From: a miscellaneous Crenarchaeota group-1 archaeon SG8-32-3
GTDB lineage: Archaea > Thermoproteota > Bathyarchaeia > Bathyarchaeales > Bathycorpusculaceae
Length of the DNA: 11,758 nucleotides
Assembly (NCBI GenBank): GCA_001273335.1
Contig: LFWV01000039.1
Location: 1-11,758 of the forward strand
Reading direction: 5' to 3'
Positions 6,480 to 11,758 of this stretch are shown piece by piece; position 1 is the stretch's first letter; each line of letters opens with the position of its first letter. The translations under genes were made by a program, and so were the position numbers. The notes under the pieces are model-generated. The model was not told the DNA's origin and ran no database searches. It worked only from the letters and a program-made list of their open reading frames with translations.

Positions 6480-6524
6480 AGGTAATGCGTTTCTAATGTG
6501 TGAAAAAATACGCTTTCCGTAAAT

Positions 6525-6536
6525 AGCTTTAATAAG
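6525..6536 (+). promoter_or_regulatory. TATA box of the L44e-S27e-aIF2a-nop10-PAC2 operon
   Basis: AGCTTTAATAAG is a good archaeal TATA element. It would start transcription near 6555-6560, about 12 bases before a short leader ORF. The core CTTTAATAA recurs at 9079-9087 upstream of the acyltransferase gene. Confidence 0.5.
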
Positions 6537-6568
6537 GGTTTACAGTCTTTTGTGAGAACTAAAAAACA

Positions 6569-6628
6569 ATGGGAAAACAGAAAAAGTATAAGAATGCGTA
6601 TGTTTTCTCTATTGCAAAGCTGGGATAG
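6569..6628 (+). CDS. Possible 19-residue leader peptide before L44e
   Basis: A short ORF from ATG 6569 encodes MGKQKKYKNAYVFSIAKLG and ends in a TAG whose last base is the first base of the GTG start of L44e (TAGTG). It begins about 12 bases after the inferred transcription start and is in a different frame from L44e. It is basic at the N-terminus. It could couple ribosomes to L44e, act as a regulatory leader, or be chance. Only conservation of the ORF in relatives could decide this. Confidence 0.35.
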   Translation: MGKQKKYKNAYVFSIAKLG

Positions 6629-6912
6629 TGTTCAATGTGAATGTTCCCAAACAAATCAGGACTTACTGTCCAAAATGTAAAGCTCATCAAACTCACAGTG
6701 TGAGCCTCTACAAGGCAGGAAAGCGAAGAGCCTTGGCTAAAGGAGAACGCCACCACAAGCGAGAAAAGAAAGGTTATGGCGGACAGAAATATCCGCTTCA
6801 ACGTGAATTTGCCAAAACAACCAAAAAACAGACCCTAAGACTCAAGTGTAGAGTCTGCGGTTACATGCACCATAAAGACGGCATACGCCTGCGAAAAATA
6901 GCTATAACATAG
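6628..6912 (+). CDS. rpl44e: Ribosomal protein L44e (eL42)
   Basis: A large-subunit zinc-ribbon ribosomal protein located near the E site. Family signatures are strong: IRTYCPKCKAHQTH, SLYKAGKRRALAKGERHH, KKGYGGQ and LRLKCRVCGYMHHKDGIRLRK. The zinc ligands are Cys14, Cys17, Cys74 and Cys77. The family usually starts one or two residues before Pro-Lys-x-Ile-Arg-Thr, so GTG 6637 (MNVPKQIRTY) may be the true start. GTG 6628 is listed because it abuts the leader ORF stop. There is no strong ribosome-binding sequence before either codon. First large gene of the translation operon. Confidence 0.93.
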   Translation: MFNVNVPKQIRTYCPKCKAHQTHSVSLYKAGKRRALAKGERHHKREKKGYGGQKYPLQREFAKTTKKQTLRLKCRVCGYMHHKDGIRLRKIAIT

Positions 6913-6926
6913 GGAGATAAGAACAC

Positions 6927-7124
6927 ATGACAGAATGGAACAAACTCATTCCAAAACCAAGAAGCAAATTCCTACGCGTCAAATGTCTGAAATGTGGAAA
7001 CGAACAACTCCTCTTCAGCAACGCCGTAAACAAAGTCGTCTGCAATGTCTGTAACGAAACCCTCGCAGAACCAACAGGCGGCAGAGCCAAAATTAAAGGC
7101 GAAATCCTAATCGCCTTCGAGTAG
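6927..7124 (+). CDS. rps27e: Ribosomal protein S27e (eS27)
   Basis: A 65-residue small-subunit zinc-finger ribosomal protein. The zinc ligands are visible as CLKC (Cys20, Cys23) and CNVC (Cys39, Cys42). The family ending, LAEPTGGRAKIKGEILIAFE-like with TGGRAKI, is intact. The ATG at 6927 is preceded by a good GGGAGAT ribosome-binding sequence at 6912-6918, which begins on the last base of the L44e stop codon. The L44e-S27e-aIF2-alpha order is conserved across many archaea. Confidence 0.95.
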   Translation: MTEWNKLIPKPRSKFLRVKCLKCGNEQLLFSNAVNKVVCNVCNETLAEPTGGRAKIKGEILIAFE

Positions 7125-7125
7125 G

Positions 7126-7926
7126 ATGAGCATCCGAATGGCTGAAAAAAAGCAGCAATGGCCTGAAGTCGGAGATTTAGTAATAGCCACCATAGAAAAC
7201 GTCACCACATACGGCGCTTACGCAAAACTCGATGAGTATGACAAACAAGGACTGCTACACGTCTCAGAAATTAGCAGCAGTTGGATACGAAACATCCGTG
7301 ACTTCGTACGCGAAGGACAAAAAGCAGTACTGAAAGTCATACGCGTAGATCTGGAGAAAGGTCACATAGACTTATCTCTAAGACGCGTGACTAAAAGAGC
7401 TAAAATTGAAAAAATTCGCCAATGGAAGCAAGACCGAAAAGCCGAGGCCTTGCTTCGCGGTGTCGCAGAAAAAATAGGTTTATCCCCTGAAGAAATCTAC
7501 GAGAAAGCAGGCGCTCTTATAGAAGAAGAATATGGATTATATTATGGATTCGAAAAAGTAGCAAAAGAAGGCGCTGAAGTCTTAACAGAGATAGGAGTTC
7601 CTGAAAATTTGGCAAAAGCCTTTGCTGAGGTGGCAGAAGAACGAATCCGCGTAAAGATGGTGAAAGTCAAAGGCGTACTTGAAATCCGTTGCATGACGCC
7701 TAACGGAGTCAAGATAATAAAAGATTCGTTCCTTAAAGCCAAAAAAACAGAAAAAACAAAGGATACAGACGTACGATTTTACGTTATAGCTGCCCCAAAA
7801 TACAGTGTGGAAGTATCAGCGGAAAACTACAAACGCGCAGAGGAAGTTTTGCAGAAAGTCTCCCAAAGCGTAGTGGGGAACATAGTAAAGGCTGGTGGCA
7901 AAGGTAAATTCAGAAGGGAGAAATAA
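7126..7926 (+). CDS. Translation initiation factor aIF2 alpha subunit
   Basis: Alpha subunit of the heterotrimeric GTPase factor that brings initiator Met-tRNA to the small ribosomal subunit. The 266 residues fit the family's three parts. The N-terminal S1/OB domain (about 13-88) carries YGAYAKLDEYDKQGLLHVSEIS and IDLSLRRV. A helical domain follows (about 89-170) with KRAKIEKIRQWKQDRKAE, and the C-terminal alpha-beta domain (about 175-266), with VLEIRCMTPNGVKIIKD, contacts the gamma subunit. ATG 7126 follows the S27e stop by one base. ATG 7138 (MAEKKQQWPEVGD) is also possible and closer to the usual N-terminus. The stop TAA shares its last base with the start of nop10. Confidence 0.95.
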   Translation: MSIRMAEKKQQWPEVGDLVIATIENVTTYGAYAKLDEYDKQGLLHVSEISSSWIRNIRDFVREGQKAVLKVIRVDLEKGHIDLSLRRVTKRAKIEKIRQWKQDRKAEALLRGVAEKIGLSPEEIYEKAGALIEEEYGLYYGFEKVAKEGAEVLTEIGVPENLAKAFAEVAEERIRVKMVKVKGVLEIRCMTPNGVKIIKDSFLKAKKTEKTKDTDVRFYVIAAPKYSVEVSAENYKRAEEVLQKVSQSVVGNIVKAGGKGKFRREK

Positions 7927-8093
7927 TGGGCTGGCTTTTGAGAATATGTGAGGAATGTGGAAAATATACTTTGAAGAAAAATAGTTGCCCATACTGCAGT
8001 GGAAAAGTTCGGATACCTCATCCGCCAAAATTCTCTCCTGACGATAAATATCTCAAATACAGGGTGGCTGCGAGAAAGGAAGCTGCGAAGTAA
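7926..8093 (+). CDS. nop10: Nop10, H/ACA ribonucleoprotein subunit
   Basis: A 55-residue protein and core subunit of the H/ACA guide RNP that makes pseudouridine in rRNA, where it binds Cbf5. The sequence begins MGWLLRICEECGKYTLKKNS and has an N-terminal zinc ribbon with Cys8, Cys11, Cys21 and Cys24. The family motif HPPKFSPDDKYLKYR follows at residues 32-46. The ATG overlaps the aIF2-alpha stop (TAATG) and is preceded by GGGAG at 7916-7920. Its stop overlaps the PAC2 start in the same TAATG fashion. The aIF2-alpha-nop10-PAC2 order is a well-known archaeal cluster, which strongly supports this very short gene. Confidence 0.95.
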   Translation: MGWLLRICEECGKYTLKKNSCPYCSGKVRIPHPPKFSPDDKYLKYRVAARKEAAK

Positions 8094-8866
8094 TGAAAGA
8101 CACTTACATCAAGGAGTTCACGCAAATTGAAGCAAAAAATCCGATTATGGTTGAGGGATTACCAGGGTTAGGTCTTGTAGGCAAAATTACTATACGTTAT
8201 TTGATAAAAAAGTTAAGCGCTAAAAAGTTTGCGCATCTTTATTCTCCGCATTTTCCGTATTTCGTGCTGGTAAACAAAAAAGGAAACGTTCGGCTTTTGC
8301 GAGGAGCATTCTATTTTTGGAAAAATGAAAATGGACCAAACGATTTAATACTTTTCACAGGGGATAGCCAGTCGCAAACCATTGAAGGGCAATACGAAAT
8401 TGCTGATAGAATGCTTGATTTCTCTCAGAAATACAACGTGAAGACAATTGTTACTATTGGCGGTTATCGAATGGAAACAAAAGATAAACCTAATGTTTTC
8501 GTAGCCGCCACAGCCCAAGAGCTTCTAGCTAGAGCTTTGGGAGCGGGTGCAGTTGTGGGTAGTTCGGGAAGCCCGATAGTAGGCACTGCAGGATTAATAC
8601 TTGGGTTGGCGCGTTTTAGGAAAATAGATGCGCTTTGCCTCTTAGGAGAGACTCGCGGATATTTGCCTGATCCTTTGGCGGCAAGAAGTGTATTGGAAGT
8701 ATTGAAGTCAGCATTCAGTTTTGAAGTAGATCTGACCGGCCTCAATGACGAAATTGCCAAGGCAGAAACCATGGTGACGCGTTTACAGGAGATTGAAGAG
8801 AAAAGGGCTTTGCAAGCTGAGGAAACAAGAAAAGAAGAGGACAAGAAAATCACATACATATCCTAG
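8093..8866 (+). CDS. PAC2-family proteasome assembly chaperone
   Basis: A 257-residue archaeal member of the PAC2 family, related to eukaryotic PAC1-PAC2 and to archaeal PbaA/PbaB, which bind the 20S proteasome. Family features are VEGLPGLGLVGKI (20-32), TIGGYRM (121-127) and the glycine-rich GSSGSPIVGTAGLILG (156-171). A charged, probably coiled-coil segment (about 218-252) precedes the C-terminus ITYIS. That end resembles proteasome-docking HbYX tails but has Tyr third from last instead of second from last. It starts in a TAATG overlap with nop10 and is the last gene of the operon; a hairpin and long spacer follow. Cytoplasmic. Confidence 0.92.
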   Translation: MKDTYIKEFTQIEAKNPIMVEGLPGLGLVGKITIRYLIKKLSAKKFAHLYSPHFPYFVLVNKKGNVRLLRGAFYFWKNENGPNDLILFTGDSQSQTIEGQYEIADRMLDFSQKYNVKTIVTIGGYRMETKDKPNVFVAATAQELLARALGAGAVVGSSGSPIVGTAGLILGLARFRKIDALCLLGETRGYLPDPLAARSVLEVLKSAFSFEVDLTGLNDEIAKAETMVTRLQEIEEKRALQAEETRKEEDKKITYIS

Positions 8867-8892
8867 ACAGAAACAGGTGTTTTATCGAGTGT

Positions 8893-8913
8893 GCGGGACA
8901 GTCAATGTCCCGC
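8893..8913 (+). terminator. Perfect GC-rich hairpin after the PAC2 gene
   Basis: GCGGGACA (8893-8900) pairs exactly with TGTCCCGC (8906-8913) around the loop GTCAA. It begins 27 bases after the PAC2 stop codon. It is the most stable hairpin I see in the window. No T-tract follows, so it is not a bacterial-type terminator. It could mark the mRNA 3' end, protect it, or be a binding site. Confidence 0.4.
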
Positions 8914-8966
8914 TTATATGAAGAGACTATAGTTCTGTGTTTGTGTTGCGCGTGATGCCGCTACAC

Positions 8967-8981
8967 TGCTTAAATTAAGCA
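8967..8981. repeat. 15-base palindrome upstream of the acyltransferase gene
   Basis: TGCTTAAATTAAGCA is a perfect palindrome with one central base, placed about 105 bases before the TATA element of the acyltransferase gene. Twelve of its bases also form the rps17e TATA element (6122-6133). It may be an operator or an unlinked promoter element. Confidence 0.35.
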
Positions 8982-9077
8982 AGAAACTCGTTGATTTTGA
9001 GAGTTTGGATTGGATTGAATTTTGATTTAGAAATTATTTATTGAATTTCCAGCCAATCGTTATTCGTATTAGAACAA

Positions 9078-9105
9078 CTTTAATAAATGGAACGGAACAA
9101 CGTTC
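9078..9105 (+). promoter_or_regulatory. Promoter of the acyltransferase gene with adjacent inverted repeat
   Basis: ACTTTAATAA (9078-9087) is a good archaeal TATA element, expected to start transcription near 9108 and leave a leader of about 20 bases before GTG 9128. GAACG (9090-9094) and CGTTC (9101-9105) form an inverted repeat between TATA box and start site, a position where a bound repressor would block initiation. The repeat could be chance. Confidence 0.42.
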
Positions 9106-9127
9106 GATTATTGCTGTATAATGGTTT

Positions 9128-10240
9128 GTGTGTATTCAAATAACAATCCCAGAAGTTGAGAACAAGAAAAACAAGGGTAACCTTTCTCTTCCGGTAGATC
9201 TAATTCGCACTATCGGAATCGTGTTAGTAGTCATGCTTCACGTGTCCAATGAGTACTACACAATAATTTATCAAACCCCTCTTGAATCAGCGGGGTTTTG
9301 GTGGACAGCTACGGTTTATAAGTCCCTAACGTTATCATGTATCCCTTTATTTATCATGCTGAGTGGAGCTTTACTGCTTCAACCTTTCAAGATTAATGAG
9401 CCTATTACAGTTTTTCTTAGAAAAAGAGCTAATCGTATCGGTTTGGCATTTGCGTTTTGGAGCGCGGTTTATATCGCATGGGGTTTTTTCGTGAACCAGA
9501 TTCCAGTTACGTTCTATAACGTTGTAGAAGGGACAGCAAAAAGTCTATTTACTGGTCCTTGGTATCATTTCTGGTTTCTTTATCTTATCGCTGGTCTTTA
9601 TTTAATTACTCCTGTTTTGCGGGCAGTAGTAGCATATAGGGCTCAAAACCTTCTCAGATACCTCATAATTTTGTGGTTTTTGGGTGTAGCCGTTGTGCCC
9701 TTTCTTCAGTTGATTACGGGTTATAGTTTAAGCAGTGGTGTTTTCGTCTTCGGCGGGTGGATAGGCTACTTTGTGTTAGGAACATACCTGCAAAATAAAC
9801 GATTGCGTTCTTCAATTTTATATGGGTTGTTTCTCTTAGGATTATTTTGGACTATCTCCAGCACGTGGTACATGCATTTTTTTGCTAATTCTCTTGAACA
9901 AGACTATTTCTTTTTTGATTACCTAACTGCAAACGTGATTGTGGCTTCAATTGCTTTATTCATGATTTTAAGCAGGTTTAACGCGGACTGGCCAGGAAGC
10001 AATAATCCTCGCCTCAGCAGAGTTGTCCGTGCAATCAGCGAGAACACCTTACCGATCTACCTGTTTCACGTAATTATTCTGGAATCACTTCAAAAAGGCT
10101 ATTTCGGATTCAAATTAAGCCTTACAATAATCAACCCAGTTATTGGGGTTCCCCTTATCACCACTGTTACTTTCTTCATCACTTTTGGCTTAGTCCTTCT
10201 TATGAAGAAGATACCTCTTTTGAAGAATTTAATTGGTTAA
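9128..10240 (+). CDS. Acyltransferase-3 family multi-pass membrane protein
   Basis: A 370-residue integral membrane protein of the acyltransferase-3 family (OafA/WecH type), which transfers acyl, usually acetyl, groups across the membrane to surface glycans or lipids. About ten hydrophobic helices are visible. Family features are the first-helix histidine in VVMLHVSNE (His38), the IPLFIMLSGALLL segment, the basic motif FLRKRANRI (97-104) on the cytoplasmic side, and GPWYHFWFLYLIAGLYLITPVLR-like residues 143-165 with His147. Near the end is the conserved ENTLPIYLFH segment. Length is normal for single-domain members. The GTG start has no ribosome-binding sequence; no ATG in this frame precedes the first helix. 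The stop overlaps that of the convergent SGNH hydrolase gene. Confidence 0.88.
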   Translation: MCIQITIPEVENKKNKGNLSLPVDLIRTIGIVLVVMLHVSNEYYTIIYQTPLESAGFWWTATVYKSLTLSCIPLFIMLSGALLLQPFKINEPITVFLRKRANRIGLAFAFWSAVYIAWGFFVNQIPVTFYNVVEGTAKSLFTGPWYHFWFLYLIAGLYLITPVLRAVVAYRAQNLLRYLIILWFLGVAVVPFLQLITGYSLSSGVFVFGGWIGYFVLGTYLQNKRLRSSILYGLFLLGLFWTISSTWYMHFFANSLEQDYFFFDYLTANVIVASIALFMILSRFNADWPGSNNPRLSRVVRAISENTLPIYLFHVIILESLQKGYFGFKLSLTIINPVIGVPLITTVTFFITFGLVLLMKKIPLLKNLIG

Positions 10241-10851
10241 ATCGCCTTGTAGACTTCGCTGGCGATGATCTGCGCGCCTTCGTTATTAGGATGGACACCG
10301 TCAACAAAATATTCTGGATGATTAACTAAAGGCGTATAAACATCAATCAAATTCAGACCGAGTTCCTCTGCCACCTGTCCAATACTCGGAATCACGCCTT
10401 CCAATATATTTGCGTTGCTCAAATCAAGGTCATTGTCGAAAATTGGAGGTGGTGTCACGAGAAAGATTTTCGGTTCGCTTTCAAGCGCCTGCACTTCACG
10501 AACCAATTGCTCGTAGTCAGCTACAAAATTAGCAATAGACTGGTAATAGTCTGAACGCGCATCGTTGGTACCTAGCAGGATGATAACAATATTAGGCAGG
10601 AACTGCTTCGCTCTTTGGAACTCCCTCTGATCAATGTAAGGCGTAAAGCTACTAAATAAAACGGTTGACCCACTAACACCGAATTCTCTCACATGGTAGC
10701 TAGTTCCAAGCATTGTCTGCAGGTCATTCGGATAGGTGCTAAATTGGGTAATGCTGTCGCCGATGCATGCAACACGAGTTGCACCAGTACCTGAAAATAT
10801 TACGATTAAGGTTACTGATAGAATTATGGCAGCAATGCACACTGCTAACAA
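10237..10851 (-). CDS. Membrane-anchored SGNH/GDSL hydrolase
   Basis: An esterase/deacylase or acyltransferase-accessory domain of the SGNH family. Block I is GDSIT with catalytic Ser33; block II is around FGVSGST (Gly58/Gly61); block III is GTND with Asn96; block V is DGVHP with Asp184 and His187. The catalytic set is therefore complete. Residues 1-20 are a hydrophobic signal anchor, so the enzyme domain should lie outside the cell. The only in-frame start before the anchor is TTG 10851, with no ribosome-binding sequence. The in-frame codons upstream would read KNITRTK, a typical positive N-region, and an ATG at 10886 lies one frame off across a TTCC repeat. The real N-terminus is therefore uncertain. 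It converges with and overlaps the acyltransferase gene by four bases. Confidence 0.88.
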   Translation of the reverse strand: MLAVCIAAIILSVTLIVIFSGTGATRVACIGDSITQFSTYPNDLQTMLGTSYHVREFGVSGSTVLFSSFTPYIDQREFQRAKQFLPNIVIILLGTNDARSDYYQSIANFVADYEQLVREVQALESEPKIFLVTPPPIFDNDLDLSNANILEGVIPSIGQVAEELGLNLIDVYTPLVNHPEYFVDGVHPNNEGAQIIASEVYKAI

Positions 10852-10867
10852 TTTTGTTCTTGTTATG

Positions 10868-10884
10868 TTCTTCCTTCCTTCTTC
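10868..10884 (-). repeat. TTCC/GGAA short tandem repeat at the SGNH gene 5' end
   Basis: The plus strand reads TTCTTCCTTCCTTCTTC, which is GGAAGGAA on the coding minus strand, between ATG 10886 and the open frame. Adding one four-base unit would put that ATG in frame and give an N-terminus MKKEGRKNITRTK ahead of the hydrophobic anchor. Confidence 0.5.
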
Positions 10885-10912
10885 ATCGCATGGAATTGTT
10901 GAATTCTAACGA

Positions 10913-10922
10913 GTTATTAAGC
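10913..10922 (-). promoter_or_regulatory. Putative TATA box for the SGNH hydrolase gene
   Basis: On the minus strand GCTTAATAAC is centred about 32 bases before ATG 10886 and would start transcription close to it. It is about 66 bases before TTG 10851. This spacing favours ATG 10886 as the ancestral start. Confidence 0.4.
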
Positions 10923-10932
10923 TAAAAAGGAT

Positions 10933-11085
10933 TTGGGATTCTTGACAAGTTGGTACTGGCCTATTTTTCTCATATGTATTTTAGCGTATAATCGATTTCG
11001 AGTACCTATACTTCATGTTGCTTTGCTTCTTAACCCGGCATTAGCTTACATCTTGGGTACTTTAAAATATATTTGTATGCACTGA
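10933..11085 (+). other. Possible remnant or tiny membrane ORF
   Basis: In this intergenic stretch of about 300 bases one plus-strand frame is open from just after a TAA (10918-10920) to a TGA at 11083-11085. It has no ATG before the hydrophobic part; TTG 10933 would give 50 residues including SWYWPIFLICILAYNRFRVP and ILHVALLLNPALAYILG. The two hydrophobic stretches separated by a basic turn look like a membrane hairpin, possibly the tail of a decayed gene. T-rich DNA gives hydrophobic codons by chance, so this is weak. No other gene is visible between 10887 and 11195. Confidence 0.25.
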
Positions 11086-11195
11086 ATCCGATACATACCA
11101 TCAATTTGGTGTCGGGGTGTATTAAAATTCAATGCAAAAAAGAGAAGATTAAAACATGCTGAGCTAACACGTGCAATGGGGAACAATAGGGGCAA

Positions 11196-11758
11196 ATGAA
11201 AAGTGTTTTGTTCAGAAGGCATATATTGATGCATCATGCTAGTTCGTATTCTGTGAAAGTTAGGAATAAATACGCTCGTTTTAAGACTGCGTTAGCTTCG
11301 AAGTGGACAGCGCGAATAGGCACTATAGTATTCTTAAGTTTAGCCCTATTCTTCTTACATCCAGACTCGGTTTACAGATCTTACTTCAGACAAGTACTTA
11401 TTTCCTTGGTCGGTTGGACAAATTCTGCTACATGGAACCTGATTCGCAATGTGACCTACGTTTTCTGTCTAGCAAGTGGATTACTCTTGATAGCGATTTT
11501 TCTTAAGAAAACTAAGGATAGCAACTGGAGAAAAGAAATTCTAGCCGTCAATTGCGCTTGGACGGCATTTGTAATCCAAGCATCCCTAGTGCTCGGTCTG
11601 CAATGGGAAGCCTTTGACGTTTGGATAACTATGCCCAACATCGTAGAAGTATTTTTCTGGGGAACAGTCATATTATTATTAGCTTCTGTTTTGCTATTAA
11701 CTCCATTCAGGTGCGGTCGATGGTTTGGATACTTTTTGACATTGACAACTCTAATAGG
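11196..11758 (+). CDS. Multi-pass membrane protein, truncated by the window end
   Basis: An open frame starts at ATG 11196, just after an in-frame TAG at 11187-11189, and stays open for 187 codons to the end of the window. It is an unrecognised integral membrane protein. A basic N-terminal region (KVRNKYARFKTALASKWTAR) is followed by four hydrophobic helices: IGTIVFLSLALFFL, VTYVFCLASGLLLIAIFL, CAWTAFVIQASLVLGL and VFFWGTVILLLASVLLL, with a fifth beginning at the edge. AGGGG lies just before ATG 11196, and AGAAGG lies nine bases before an alternative ATG at 11229. The absence of stops, together with alternating helices and charged loops (KKTKDSNWRKE), supports coding. No catalytic motif is seen in this part. 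Confidence 0.72.
   Translation, partial: MKSVLFRRHILMHHASSYSVKVRNKYARFKTALASKWTARIGTIVFLSLALFFLHPDSVYRSYFRQVLISLVGWTNSATWNLIRNVTYVFCLASGLLLIAIFLKKTKDSNWRKEILAVNCAWTAFVIQASLVLGLQWEAFDVWITMPNIVEVFFWGTVILLLASVLLLTPFRCGRWFGYFLTLTTLI

Noticed and set aside
10942..10992. Bacterial-type -35/-10 promoter (TTGACA and a TATAAT-like box)
   Set aside because: The genome is archaeal and uses TATA/BRE promoters; the match lies in T-rich DNA, within a possible remnant ORF.
1..11758. CRISPR array, transposase, tRNA or rRNA gene
   Set aside because: No regularly spaced repeats, transposase motifs or tRNA T-loop and acceptor pairing were seen on either strand.

Overview
The window reads as chromosomal DNA from an archaeon. 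The evidence is an operon of purely archaeal/eukaryotic information-processing genes (ribosomal proteins L44e and S27e, aIF2-alpha, Nop10, a PAC2-family proteasome assembly chaperone), a separate S17e gene, a histone-fold protein, archaeal TATA elements of the CTTTAATAA/CTTAAATTAAG type, leaderless or weakly led starts, many GTG/TTG start codons and a T-tract terminator. Gene order and protein style suggest the Thermoproteota/Bathyarchaeia area, but that placement is an inference and was not tested by phylogeny.

Layout. 1-408: a small helical protein with an apparently leaderless GTG start. 595-3328: a tldD-pmbA pair, translationally overlapped, encoding a TldD/TldE metalloprotease. 3497-4839 (minus): a four-helix membrane protein followed, with ATGA stop/start overlap, by an S-adenosylmethionine hydrolase of the DUF62 family. 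4987-5277 (minus): a MoaD/ThiS-like beta-grasp protein ending in Gly-Gly. 5407-6036 (minus): rps17e followed by an unrecognised helical protein. 6258-6446 (plus): a short histone-fold protein, divergent from rps17e and closed by a T-tract. 6526-8866 (plus): promoter, a possible 19-codon leader ORF, then L44e, S27e, aIF2-alpha, nop10 and PAC2, with several one-base stop/start overlaps. This is a classic archaeal translation/rRNA-modification/proteasome operon. nop10 (55 codons) is easy to miss because it is so short.

After 8870 the character changes to accessory cell-surface genes. These are a multi-pass acyltransferase-3 protein (9128-10240) and, meeting it tail to tail with overlapping stop codons, a membrane-anchored SGNH/GDSL hydrolase (10237-10851, minus). 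Together they look like an acyl transfer and removal pair for an exported glycan or lipid. Beyond them lie a possible remnant membrane ORF (10933-11085) and a real but truncated multi-pass membrane protein that runs off the window end (11196 onward).

The points most worth a second look are: (1) the histone lacks about 11 residues spanning the end of helix 1, loop L1 and the start of helix 2, yet keeps the L2 and tetramer-interface residues; (2) the SGNH hydrolase has no good start in frame, but one extra TTCC/GGAA repeat unit would connect it to a well-placed ATG beneath a TATA box; (3) the acyltransferase and SGNH functions, often fused in one protein, are here split onto opposite strands; (4) a short leader ORF abuts L44e. 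I did not find a clearly new multi-gene defence or mobile system: no CRISPR array, transposase, tRNA or rRNA gene is visible.
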